A stretch of 64,000 bases of DNA, taken from the NCBI GenBank assembly GCA_009763385.1, contig CM019826.1, positions 100,366,348 to 100,430,347 on the forward strand, given 5' to 3'. This stretch comes from Coix lacryma-jobi var. lacryma-jobi (taxonomy: Eukaryota > Streptophyta > Magnoliopsida > Poales > Poaceae). The position numbers and the translations under genes were made by a program. Under the pieces are notes generated by a model that made no database searches, had not been told where the DNA came from, and saw only the letters and a program-made list of their open reading frames with translations. Of this stretch, positions 44,889-54,133 are shown in pieces (the stretch's first letter is position 1; each line of letters opens with the position of its first letter).

Positions 44889-45106
44889 CCAGGTTTGGGC
44901 CTCAAAACCTGGGTGCTGGGTTTCCAGGTTGAGCCTCAAAACCTGGGAGTGGGCCGGTTTCCGAGTTTGGGCCTCAAAACTCGGGCGCTGAGGGTTTCCG
45001 AGTTTGGGCCACAAAACTCGGGCTGGAGGCTGGTTTCCCGGTTTGGGCCTCAAAACCGGGGGCTGATGGAAAAGGCTGGTTTCCCGGTTTGGGCCGCAAA
45101 ACCGGG
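44889..45106 (+). repeat. Six fixed-loop inverted repeats in element I 5' LTR
   Basis: Units at 44889-44912, 44924-44946, 44961-44984, 44998-45021, 45037-45060 and 45083-45106. The loop core GGGCC(T/A/G)C between TTT and AAAA is fixed (unit 2 has a shorter GAGCCTC core). Arms come in three pairs of two: CCAGG/CCTGG, CCGAG/CTCGG, CCCGG/CCGGG. An identical copy is at 54540-54757. Confidence 0.93.
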
Positions 45107-45874
45107 GGTGCAGAGTGGTGGCGGCACGTGGCGGCGATCTGAAGGTTGCGTGGAGGCGACGCGGAAGACCGTGCGGGCGTGGCCGTCGGATCTACCTACC
45201 ACCAGCGGGTGGACTAGAATAGCCTTAGGGTTAGGCTGGTCCGCTCTGTAAATTAGAGTAGAGAGGGGTAGAGTAGGAAATAGACTTAGGCTAGGTTAGT
45301 ATAAGTAGTCTAGGGGAGACACCCTCCTCCCTATCTTAATCTCAGTTAGAGCTTTCATTTCCTAGGGTTTCCACTCTCCTACACCCCTGCTTTAGCTAGT
45401 TGAGATCCGCAGAGAGACTCCACTCTGTGTACTGTTGATTCGAGGAAGTGAGGCCGTATCCTCACCTTGGATCCCATCTCTTGGTGTCAATTCGCGTTTT
45501 GATTTCATGTTCATCATGTTCTTCGCGGATTGCTTTGTGCCTTGAGTTTTCCCGTCGCTTGATCTTTGTGCTCGGTTCATCTTTCACGATTCCGTTTGAA
45601 CTGAGTTGCTCTAGATCGTGAGGCACTTCTTTCCACCGAAAGAAATCATCTCTAACCTCACGGTCTAGGAGATCGATCAAGTTTTAGTTTCGGGTCTCTT
45701 TTTCTTCTTTCCCCCGAATTCCTTCGATTCACCGATTTGGAGTTAGGTTCGAGCCATGATCTCTTAGAGATAGCTCACTAACCTCCTTGTGACTCCTCAG
45801 ATCGAATCCCAAGCCTAGAGCACTTGATTCGGAGGAGATCGGGTTGAATCGCCGGAGTTTCAGTGCAGTCGCGG

Positions 45875-46175
45875 GGTGACCGGACGCTCTGTCGGGCTGA
45901 CCGGACGCACGCTTTCAGAGTCCGGTCGTTGAGCACGGCGCCAAGCTTTTCTGCGTACTGACCGGACGCTCTCGACCGGACGCTCTGTTTGCATTTCGAC
46001 CGGACGCTACGCTTGCACTGTTCCCGTGTCATTGTCTCATCTGACCGGACGCTCAGTGAACGACCGGACGCTTGAGCTCCGTGCGTCCGGTCGCGAACAG
46101 AGAGCTCCCAGAGCTGTTTTCTGACGACCGGACGCGTCCGGTCCCTGCTGACCGGACGCAGGCCAGAGTCCGGTC
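45875..46175 (+). repeat. GACCGGACGC word array in element I LTR
   Basis: About twelve copies of GACCGGACG or its complement CGTCCGGTC in 300 bp, including the perfect 18-bp palindrome GACCGGACGCGTCCGGTC at 46126-46143. It occupies the same place as the GGACTGTCC words of M1 and M2. The copy in the 3' LTR is at about 55526-55826. Confidence 0.88.
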
Positions 46176-46447
46176 GCTGCAGTTTCGCGCGTCTTCGTTC
46201 GCGGTTCGTTCGTTCTTGATCGGATTTGAGTTCCGTCTTTTGGGTTGGCTTTCTAGGGTTGTCTAGTGTCCCGCTGTGCTTCTAGGAAGCATCCACCCTA
46301 CATCTAGGGTCGTGGACATTAGCAAGCTCTAGGTTTCGCTTTTGGGGTTGATCTTGGGACAGTGGCATCTAGTTTCCGAAAGGAAATTTTTGAAGCTCCC
46401 ATTCACCCCCCCTCTGGTCGCTTTCGGGTAGCTTCTCGGTCCTTCAA

Positions 46448-46462
46448 TTGGTATCGGAGCAG
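46448..46462 (+). other. Primer-binding site of element I
   Basis: TTGGTATCGGAGCAG starts one base after the LTR. It is the initiator-tRNA-Met PBS of plant copia elements with the same A-to-G variant as M1. Confidence 0.85.
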
Positions 46463-46509
46463 GTTAAGGATCTTCCACCTTAGCCGGTTCCAGATCCACC
46501 GAAGGCGAC

Positions 46510-49248
46510 ATGGATCGCGGCGTGGGCAAACCGCCGTTTTTCGATGGGACGAACTATGCGTATTGGAAGATACGCATGTCGGCCTATCTCCAGAGCATGG
46601 GCTCTTCTGTTTGGGAGATTTGCAACAACGCCAACTACGTTGTCCTGGCTGCTCGTGTCTCTCAGTTTCAGATCGATGAGCACGAAGCCAATAGCCGGGC
46701 GCGTAACGCTTTGTTCTCCTGTTTGAGCGTGGGTGAGTTTGATCGCGTTTCTCACCTCTCTACGGCTCGGGAGATCTGGGACACCCTCATGCGTTTTCAT
46801 GAGGGCACCTCTCAAGTCAAAACCCGACTCTACGAGTCGTTCAAGAGAGAGTATGAGAACTTTCGACATCAGCCTGGCGAGAGCATAGAAAGTTTATTCG
46901 CTCGCTTTCAGGTGATTGTCAACAGGATGAGGGCTAACAGAGAGCAGTTGCCATTTGACGATCATGAGCGTGCTTTGAAGCTTTTGCACACTCTTGACCG
47001 TTCGGTGTGGGACTCCAAGGTTCAGGCAATCATCGAATCGCCGAACTATGAGACCCTCACCTGCGACGAGCTCTTCAGTAAGCTCAAGTCCAGTGAGATT
47101 GATGCTATGGCGAGGGCTTCTTTTGAAAATCCTTCTCGCCCGTCCATGGCTTTGGTTTCCGGCTCTTCCTCTAACCCCTCAGCTGGCTTTGCGCTTTCTT
47201 CTCTCTTTTCTGTGACAGAGGACCAGCTGGAGTCTTTGGGAGACGACGAGTTGGCTTTGCTTGCCAACCGGTTTTCGCGGTTCCACAACAACCGCGTGAA
47301 CCGCCGTCGTGGAGGAGGACGCGCCGGATGCTACGAATGCGGCGACCCCGACCACTTCATCGCCGACTGCCCCAAGAAGAAGAACAAGCATCTGGGGAAG
47401 GGCGATCACGGCCACAGGCGCGACTCCAAGTACAAGGAGAAGCACGTTCCCCCAAGGCACAAGAAGCGGGGCGGCTTCGACAAAGAGTACATCAAGAAGA
47501 AGTACTTGGAGAAGCAGCAAGCTGAGCAGCGTGCATTCTTCGCCACGCTCAGCGACGTCGACGGCTCGGATGACGACTCCGCCAGCTCGAGTGATGACGA
47601 GTCCGAGAAGAAGAAGAGGATCGAGGACAAGCTGAACGGCCTCTGCTTCTTCGCCGACGACGACGGCTTCTGCACCATGGCGCTGGGCGATGAGGTCGAC
47701 GGCGAGCCGGAGCGTACCCCTCGGAACGACGACGACGACGACACCTCCCAGGTATCTCTCACCTACGACGAGCTTTCCTCCGAGGTTGAGAAGTTGACTG
47801 CTGCCCTCCTTAGCCAAGATAAGTTGCTTAGGCGTGCCGCTAGAGAGCGCAAGGAGTTTAGGCAGAAGTGGGAGGACACGGTGAAGGAGCTTGAGGTCGC
47901 TCGGTCCACCGTGGTTGTGTCGGAGGAGTTGGAGTGCGAGAGTTGCGCCGCGCACATGACGGATCTTCTCACTCTGAGGAGTAAGCATGCTGCGCTGGTA
48001 GATGAGGTGGATGAGCTCCGAGCTAGGCCGCAGCTGTTGGGTGCGTGCAAGACTTGTCCTGTCTTGCAATCTGAGTTGGCAGAGAAGAATGCCAAGCTTG
48101 AGTCTTTAGAGAAGGCCAGCTCAGATAGCACTTGTGTCATGAGGTGTGCTTTGTGTGAGGGCCTGAAGATGGAGATTGCCAATGTGAAGCATGGCAAGAT
48201 GCAAACCGAGGAAGAAAACACATACCTTCGGTCCATCTTGTCATGGGTCTCCAGTAGTGAGCCGCAGCTCGGGATGATGATCTCCCAATTCAAGCGAGCT
48301 GTTGGTGCCCCTGGTGTAGGTTTTGCTCAGAGTGTTGATCTCTCAGCTTTTGGGAAGATTGGAGAGTCTAGTGGTCTGAACCCATGTGAGAAGCCCAACT
48401 CCACCACTACTCCCAAACTTGCCAAGCTTCCACTCAAAGAGCCAGCCAAGCCTATCACCAAAGATGGTGTGGTTGAGGAACCCCCGAGAGCTCCTCCCAA
48501 GAACCCAGTTTGGGCACCCAAGCCAAACCACCTCAGAAACAAGCTTGATGCTATGCCACCCATCCGTGAGGAGCTGCCACCGAAGGGCAAAGGCAAGGTG
48601 AGCCACACCCACAGCCCTGGTCACCAACAACCCCCTGTGCGTGCGGTGAGGTACCAGTGTGATTTTTGTGGGAGAGATGGCCACTTGAGCGAGTTCTGCT
48701 TTAGGCGCAAGAGAGAGGCGCGCAGGGCTCGGGAGACGGAGAACCCGGACATGTACCATCCAGCTCATGGTGGACATGTACCGAAGGCCCAGAGGAGAGC
48801 TGCTAGGTCCGGACGACAGGATCCCAGGCCTAGGCAGGAGATGAGAGCCCCGAGGAGGGAGACTAGGCCTAGAGGTCCAGCACCTCAGTTTGTTAGGCCT
48901 AGGCAGGAGAGAGCTCCGAGGAGAGACGCTAGAGCAGTTGAGCCCCAGGCTCCTAGGCGTAAACCTCGTAGAGAGCGTGCCCGACGGGGTCCTGCTTTTG
49001 CAGGTAACGGACCCCGTGGCGGAGGCTTTGTTGAGCGCTTTCCCCCACCGCAGTTTGAGTACCGCGGTGAGCGCTTCTTCCCCAGCGGACCACGTTTTCC
49101 TCAGCGTGGTGATCGCTTCCCTCGTAGACATGCTAGGAATGGTTTTTTTACTAACCCTTCTTTTGAGCAGCCGGCCCAACACTGGTTTTCCCCTTATTTC
49201 ACTAACCCCAGTGTTGGACCGTATGCTCACCCTATGTCTTTCTTTTGA
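46510..49248 (+). CDS. gag of element I, intact, 912 aa
   Basis: Forms the particle that encloses RNA and pol enzymes. The start MDRGVGKPPFFDG lies 64 bp after the LTR. Copia gag region spans about residues 10-230 (YAYWKIRMSAYL, FARFQVIVNRMRAN, LTCDELFSKLKSSE). A CCHC zinc knuckle CYECGDPDHFIADC starts at Cys274, followed by a basic stretch, an acidic stretch near 355-370, and a long helical region with three CXXC pairs (CESC, CKTC, CALC). A second CCHC (CDFCGRDGHLSEFC) starts at Cys717 and is followed by an Arg/Pro-rich tail with repeats of RRETRPRGP type. It is much longer than typical copia gag. Gag ends at TGA 49246-49248; pol is in another frame. Confidence 0.95.
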   Translation: MDRGVGKPPFFDGTNYAYWKIRMSAYLQSMGSSVWEICNNANYVVLAARVSQFQIDEHEANSRARNALFSCLSVGEFDRVSHLSTAREIWDTLMRFHEGTSQVKTRLYESFKREYENFRHQPGESIESLFARFQVIVNRMRANREQLPFDDHERALKLLHTLDRSVWDSKVQAIIESPNYETLTCDELFSKLKSSEIDAMARASFENPSRPSMALVSGSSSNPSAGFALSSLFSVTEDQLESLGDDELALLANRFSRFHNNRVNRRRGGGRAGCYECGDPDHFIADCPKKKNKHLGKGDHGHRRDSKYKEKHVPPRHKKRGGFDKEYIKKKYLEKQQAEQRAFFATLSDVDGSDDDSASSSDDESEKKKRIEDKLNGLCFFADDDGFCTMALGDEVDGEPERTPRNDDDDDTSQVSLTYDELSSEVEKLTAALLSQDKLLRRAARERKEFRQKWEDTVKELEVARSTVVVSEELECESCAAHMTDLLTLRSKHAALVDEVDELRARPQLLGACKTCPVLQSELAEKNAKLESLEKASSDSTCVMRCALCEGLKMEIANVKHGKMQTEEENTYLRSILSWVSSSEPQLGMMISQFKRAVGAPGVGFAQSVDLSAFGKIGESSGLNPCEKPNSTTTPKLAKLPLKEPAKPITKDGVVEEPPRAPPKNPVWAPKPNHLRNKLDAMPPIREELPPKGKGKVSHTHSPGHQQPPVRAVRYQCDFCGRDGHLSEFCFRRKREARRARETENPDMYHPAHGGHVPKAQRRAARSGRQDPRPRQEMRAPRRETRPRGPAPQFVRPRQERAPRRDARAVEPQAPRRKPRRERARRGPAFAGNGPRGGGFVERFPPPQFEYRGERFFPSGPRFPQRGDRFPRRHARNGFFTNPSFEQPAQHWFSPYFTNPSVGPYAHPMSFF

Positions 49249-49253
49249 TGTAG

Positions 49254-52200
49254 GTAAGACGGTTGGAGGACGTTTGGTTGGTGGATTCCGGTTGTTCGAG
49301 GCACATGACCGGAAACACCAAGTGGTTCTCCAGCCTTAGCCCAGTCGCCGGAAAGGAGTACATAACCTTCGGCGACAATAGTAAAGGTAAGGTGTTGTCT
49401 CGCGGATCGGTGCGGGTTAATGAGCACTTTGTGTTGCGCGATGTTGCTCTTGTTTCTAACCTGCATTTTAACCTTCTTTCTGTTTCGCAACTTTTTGATG
49501 ATGACTATGAGATTCGTTTTAAACCGAACCTTAGTCGCATCTTAGATCCTCAGGGCGATCTTGTATGTCTGATTTCGCCCTTTGGGAAAGTCTTTTGTGC
49601 GAATTTCTCGGAATCGTTTGGTTCTTCTCGCTGTCTTTTGGCTAGTCCTTCTTCTTCCGATCTTTGGAAGTGGCATAGGAGGCTCGGTCACTTAAGCTTC
49701 GACTTGCTTGCAAGACTTAGCTCACTTGGCCTAATCCGAGGATTGCCCAAGCTTTCGATGGAGAAGGATCTAGTTTGCCATTCTTGCAGACATGGGAAGA
49801 TGGTTGCTGCTCCCCACCATCCGGTGACTAAGGTCATGACCTCGCACCCCGGAGAGCTTTTACACATGGACCTTGTTGGTCCGGCTCGGGTGAGCTCGGT
49901 TGGTGGCAAGTGGTATGTTTTGGTTGTTGTTGACGACTTTTCGAGATATTCGTGGGTCTTCTTTTTAGCTGAGAAGACCGAGACTTTCTCATTTGCTCGC
50001 AATCTGATTTTGCGTCTTCAGAACGAGTTCCCTTTGAACTCGATGCGAGCTATTCGGAGTGATAATGGTTCCGAGTTTAAAAATTCGGATTTTGAGAAGT
50101 TTTGTAACCACCTTGGTTTGGAGCATCAGGTTTCTTCCCCCTATACACCACCTCAAAATGGTGTTGTAGAGAGGAAGAATCGGACCCTTGTTGAGATGGC
50201 CAGGACGATGCTTGATGAGCATAGGACTCCTAGGCGTTTTTGGGCCGAAGCTATGAACACTGCATGCTACATTTCGAATCGCATTTTTCTGAGAGCGTTT
50301 TTGAAGAAGACCTCTTATGAGTTGCGTTTTGGTCGCCAGCCCAAGGTGAGTTATTTTAGAGTCTTTGGTTGCCACTGTTTTATATTGAAGAAAGGCAACC
50401 TGGACAAGTTTGAGTCTCGTTCTTCTGACGGTGTGTTTTTGGGTTATGGCACTCACACTCGAGCTTATCGTGTACTTAACCTTGACACTAACCGAGTCAT
50501 GGAGACATCAGATGTCTCCTTCGACGAGACTCTTGTTTGTCCCTCTTCTCGTTTTGAGCGTGCAGGTGATCATGAGGTTGGAGAGCCTCTTTTTGATGAT
50601 GAGGACGAGGGTGCTGAAGGTATAGATAATCCAGCACCCCCTCCACCTGCCGTGCCGCAAAGGGCGGCCTCGACGACGATTCACGGCCCCGACACTTCTT
50701 CTTCCTGGGGGCCGTGGGATCCTCCACCTCGCGCGGTACCTTTTGTACCCGGGGTGGAACCAGCTGCTGTTGAGGGGGAGGTCACTTCTTCCCGGGAGGC
50801 GCCACGACATATCCAGCGCCAGCACCCCCCTGAACAGATGATCGGCGACATCGACGAGCGAGTTACTCGCTCCAGGTCACAGCACATCTCGCACTTTGCT
50901 CATTCTGCTTTTGTTGCGTCTTTTGAACCCCGAGATGTTGGACACGCATTGACGGATCCGGACTGGGTCAATGCCATGCATGAGGAGCTAGAGAACTTTG
51001 AGCGAAATCGGGTTTGGGTTCTAGTGCCACCACCTCCTGACTGTAAACCTATTGGGACAAAATGGGTTTTTAAAAACAAGCAAGGAGAGGAGGGCCACAT
51101 TGTGAGAAACAAGGCCCGGCTTGTAGCGAAGGGTTATAGTCAGAAGGAGGGGATAGATTATGAGGAGACCTTCGCTCCTGTAGCTCGTTTGGAGGCTATT
51201 AGGATACTCTTGGCTTATGCTGCATCCATGGGTTTCAAACTTTTTCAAATGGATGTCAAGAGTGCCTTCTTAAACGGCTACATTGAGGAGGAGGTCTATG
51301 TCCAGCAACCCCCCGGTTTTGAAAATCCCAAGTTTCCAAACCATGTCTTTAAACTCCACAAAGCTCTGTATGGTTTGAAACAAGCCCCTAGAGCCTGGTA
51401 TGAGAGATTAAAAACCTTTTTGCTAGCTAAGGGTTTTAAAATGGGATGTGTTGATAAAACGCTCTTTCTCCTCAAGCAAGGCAAAGATACTCTCTTGGTC
51501 CAAATTTACGTGGATGATATCATTTTCGGTGGTTCTTCTCACGTTTTGGTTGCCAAGTTTGCAGATACTATGAGCAGGGAGTTCGAGATGAGCATGATGG
51601 GCGAGCTGACCTTCTTTCTCGGGTTGCAAATTAAGCAATCCCGAGAAGGGACGTTTGTGCACCAGGGCAAGTACACGAGGGACTTGCTGAAGCGGTTCGA
51701 CATGGGTGAGGCCAAGCCTCTTCCGACGCCCATGTCGATGACGACTGCCCTGGATGCCGACACGGATGGAGAAGCAGTGGACCAGAAGGAGTACCGCAGC
51801 ATGATTGGATCGCTGCTCTACCTGACGGCGACACGGCCGGACATTCAGTTCGCCGTGTGCTTGTGCGCGCGCTTTCAGGCTTCGCCACGCACTTCTCACC
51901 GTCAGGCGGTGAAGCGCATATTCAGGTACCTTCGTTTCACGCCTGAGTTCGGGATTTGGTATTCTGCTTCCTCCACTCTCTCGCTTTGCGGTTATTCCGA
52001 TGCCGATTTTGCTGGTTGTCGCATTGAGCGCAAGTCCACTTCTGGGACTTGCCAGTTTATTGGGTCTTCTCTTGTGTCGTGGTCTTCTCGCAAGCAGTCT
52101 AGTGTCGCCCAGTCTACTACGGAGGCTGAGTATGTTGCTGCGGCTAGCTGCTGTTCCCAGTTACTCTGGATGATGGCCACTTTGCGTGACTTTGGTTTGA

Positions 52201-52451
52201 GCTTTACTCGAGTTCCTTTGCTTTGTGACAGCACGAGTGCCATTAGCGTTGCTAAGAACCCCGTGCTTCACTCGAAAACCAAACACATTGATGTGCGCTT
52301 TCATTTCTTGAGAGACCACCAGGAGAAGGGTGATATCGACCTTCGCCATGTCGATACTCATCACCAATTGGCTGATATTTTCACCAAGCCTTTAGACGAA
52401 TCAACCTTTAATAGGTTGAGGGGTGAGCTTGGTGTGTGTTTCCCCTTTTAG
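49254..52451 (+). CDS. pol of element I, intact: protease, integrase, RT, RNase H
   Basis: The frame opens right after TAG 49251-49253 and has no ATG nearby, so 49263 (TTG) is not a proven start. Counting from 49263, protease has VDSGCSRHMTG with Asp8; the pre-integrase zinc region is near 135-185 (WHRRLGHLSF, CHSCRHGK); the integrase triad is Asp203, Asp267, Glu303, a perfect D-D-35-E. RT runs from about 600 (IGTKWVFKNKQ, MDVKSAFLNG) with YVDD at 749-752. RNase H has GYSDADFAG with Asp913, QSTTEAEYVAA and SKTKHIDVRFHFLRD. It ends LRGELGVCFPF. No stop or frameshift is seen. Pol must reach the particle by gag-pol fusion, splicing or reinitiation; the sequence does not settle which. Confidence 0.96.
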   Translation, partial: VRRLEDVWLVDSGCSRHMTGNTKWFSSLSPVAGKEYITFGDNSKGKVLSRGSVRVNEHFVLRDVALVSNLHFNLLSVSQLFDDDYEIRFKPNLSRILDPQGDLVCLISPFGKVFCANFSESFGSSRCLLASPSSSDLWKWHRRLGHLSFDLLARLSSLGLIRGLPKLSMEKDLVCHSCRHGKMVAAPHHPVTKVMTSHPGELLHMDLVGPARVSSVGGKWYVLVVVDDFSRYSWVFFLAEKTETFSFARNLILRLQNEFPLNSMRAIRSDNGSEFKNSDFEKFCNHLGLEHQVSSPYTPPQNGVVERKNRTLVEMARTMLDEHRTPRRFWAEAMNTACYISNRIFLRAFLKKTSYELRFGRQPKVSYFRVFGCHCFILKKGNLDKFESRSSDGVFLGYGTHTRAYRVLNLDTNRVMETSDVSFDETLVCPSSRFERAGDHEVGEPLFDDEDEGAEGIDNPAPPPPAVPQRAASTTIHGPDTSSSWGPWDPPPRAVPFVPGVEPAAVEGEVTSSREAPRHIQRQHPPEQMIGDIDERVTRSRSQHISHFAHSAFVASFEPRDVGHALTDPDWVNAMHEELENFERNRVWVLVPPPPDCKPIGTKWVFKNKQGEEGHIVRNKARLVAKGYSQKEGIDYEETFAPVARLEAIRILLAYAASMGFKLFQMDVKSAFLNGYIEEEVYVQQPPGFENPKFPNHVFKLHKALYGLKQAPRAWYERLKTFLLAKGFKMGCVDKTLFLLKQGKDTLLVQIYVDDIIFGGSSHVLVAKFADTMSREFEMSMMGELTFFLGLQIKQSREGTFVHQGKYTRDLLKRFDMGEAKPLPTPMSMTTALDADTDGEAVDQKEYRSMIGSLLYLTATRPDIQFAVCLCARFQASPRTSHRQAVKRIFRYLRFTPEFGIWYSASSTLSLCGYSDADFAGCRIERKSTSGTCQFIGSSLVSWSSRKQSSVAQSTTEAEYVAAASCCSQLLWMMATLRDFGLSFTRVPLLCDSTSAISVAKNPVLHSKTKHIDVRFHFLRDHQEKGDIDLRHVDTHHQLADIFTKPLDESTFNRLRGELGVCFPF

Positions 52452-54133
52452 ATGGGGGAAGCATTTTGAGATGTACAGACTGACTCTTTTATTTTGAGGC
52501 TCTTTTCTTTTGAGTTTCTTGAGTCCTTCAAATTGGTATCTTCTTTCTTTCAGTTTTGTGTCGGGCATACGCATTTACATTCTGAGCTTCATGTCTATAT
52601 TCACTAGAATGTAATTATGCTCTTGTTAGTATTGCTCCGATACTTATGATGATGCTTGTAGCTTATGCTCCTTCTGATCACTGTTACATGTTATGAGCGA
52701 GCTATTTTTGGAATGGTGAATTATGCCTAATGTATATAAATCTGAAAATGTTCACCATTGAGATATGCAACTAGCATGTGTAGGGTGTGTTGAGTCCATT
52801 CCTGCTTTTCATATATGCTAGGTTGCTATGTCTCTAGTTCTGAGTCATTCACTTGCTTGGTTGTTCATAACTTGCTTAAAATCTGAACCAAGTATTGTTG
52901 AATTGAAAAGATCGAGATGGGATTGCTTGTCAACACCTCATGGTATTGAGACTGTTTCTCATTGCACTTTGAGTTAAACTTGAGCCATGTAGTGTATGAC
53001 CGAAACCGTTGCTTTAAGCTTCTGATTGCTTCGGCATAGGCTTCGCACGGTTGAAAAGTTAGGCAATGACAAGCTTTCAACCTCTCGCAATCACATGCCA
53101 AAAATGAACTTGTGAATTCTTTTACCGCTGCAACTCCGATATGAATTTGAAATCACAAGGATATGCTTCATTACTATGCATGATGATTGAACTTTGCTAG
53201 GGGTAGTTCACCTTGTATATATGCTTAGCACTTGTTTGGATTCCTTCTATACATGTCTAGTGCTATTTTGATGGTGACTATCCTTTTGGCTTAAAATTGC
53301 TCACATGCTCATACGCTTCATATTTCGTACAAGTGATCAGTTTGAGCCTTTGCTATTTGAGTGCTTAATTGAGATGTTGGAGCTATACTGATTAGAGCAT
53401 CTTTGCACTCTTTTGACTATATACTTGAAGCTCCTAACTTGCATTTTGACTTCATATGCATTCTGAAGGAGATCTTGTGTTCAGGGGGAGTTTATGTGAA
53501 GGGAGTTGATTTTCCGATACCTTTTGACCTTGATAAGTGCATTTTCAACTAGGGGGAGAAATTTATGCAAATCATATGCTCCTGTGTTGATCAACTAAGG
53601 GGAGAATCATTTGTCCTAGTTGCTTGCATTTGTCGAGGGGGAGTTTGCTAGTTGTGTTGAGCCGTTGCCTCTGTCTTGAGGGACTAGCAAACGTTCCTAG
53701 CTTTTCATGAGCTTTCATAAGCCTTTTCATTTGGCTTTCAATTGGTATCGTCTGGTGTGCTTTCCCATTTGGTTTGGGTTGATTTCCAATTGGTTCGGAG
53801 TGATTTTCTTGCTAGTTGTGTTGAGCCTCTGTGCCTCTTTCTTGAGGGACTAGCATTTTGCTTCTGTTGTCCTCCGATCTTCAATTGGTATCTGCTAGCG
53901 GTGTTGAGCCTGTTCTACCTCTTCTTGAGGGCTAGCTTTACTTTGCTTGGTTGCGTCGAGCCGTTGCCCATGTCTTTGGGGACCAAGTTTTTCGCTTCAT
54001 CCACTTGACCTTCTTTGGCTTTTGATAGGCTTTTGGGTCATTTGGTTGGGTTTTCTCTTCCCACTCCTTCCTACCTCCTTCTTCTTATCATGATTTGTTG
54101 TGGAGTTGACAATGCACTCATCAAGGGGGAGAT
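52452..54133 (+). other. 3' spacer of element I with multiple PPTs
   Basis: 1.68 kb without a supported gene. GGGGGAG-type tracts are at 53483-53490, 53551-53560, 53596-53606 (four G), 53635-53644 and, at the LTR, 54122-54133. Four stem-loops lie at 53644-53987. No envelope-like frame is present, unlike Sirevirus O. The PPT that abuts the LTR reads CAAGGGGGAGAT. Confidence 0.85.
53644..53987 (+). repeat. Four stem-loop units between pol and 3' LTR of element I
   Basis: Arms and positions: TTTGCTAGT 53644-53652 with ACTAGCAAA 53683-53691; TGCTAGT 53810-53816 with ACTAGCA 53849-53855; GCTAGC 53894-53899 with GCTAGC 53931-53936; CTTGGT 53946-53951 with ACCAAG 53982-53987. Loops are 30-32 nt and share GTTGAGCC near the left arm and CTTGAGGG or CTTTGGGG near the right arm. 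ATTGGTATC also recurs nearby (about 53741, 53884). Confidence 0.75.

Larger units (their letters stand above)
44483..46446 (+). repeat. 5' LTR of element I (1964 bp)
   Basis: TGCGGATACATGG to GGTCCTTCA. A TATA-like box TATAAG lies at 45300-45305. The fixed-loop inverted repeats (44889-45106) are upstream of it, in U3, and the GACCGGACG words (45875-46175) are downstream, in R/U5. No ORF within it is supported. Confidence 0.97.

Noticed and set aside
44889..45106. Possible CRISPR-like or satellite array
   Set aside because: Units are imperfect, spacing is irregular, arms vary and it lies in a plant LTR; there are no cas genes.
47179..48069. 296-codon frame antisense to gag of element I (and similar frames at 48343-49230)
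   Set aside because: Shadow of an intact sense gene; leucine and valine runs come from complementing the charged gag codons.
49240..49265. Programmed frameshift between gag and pol of element I
   Set aside because: The two frames do not overlap: pol frame is closed by TAG 5 bases after the gag stop begins, so slippage alone cannot join them.
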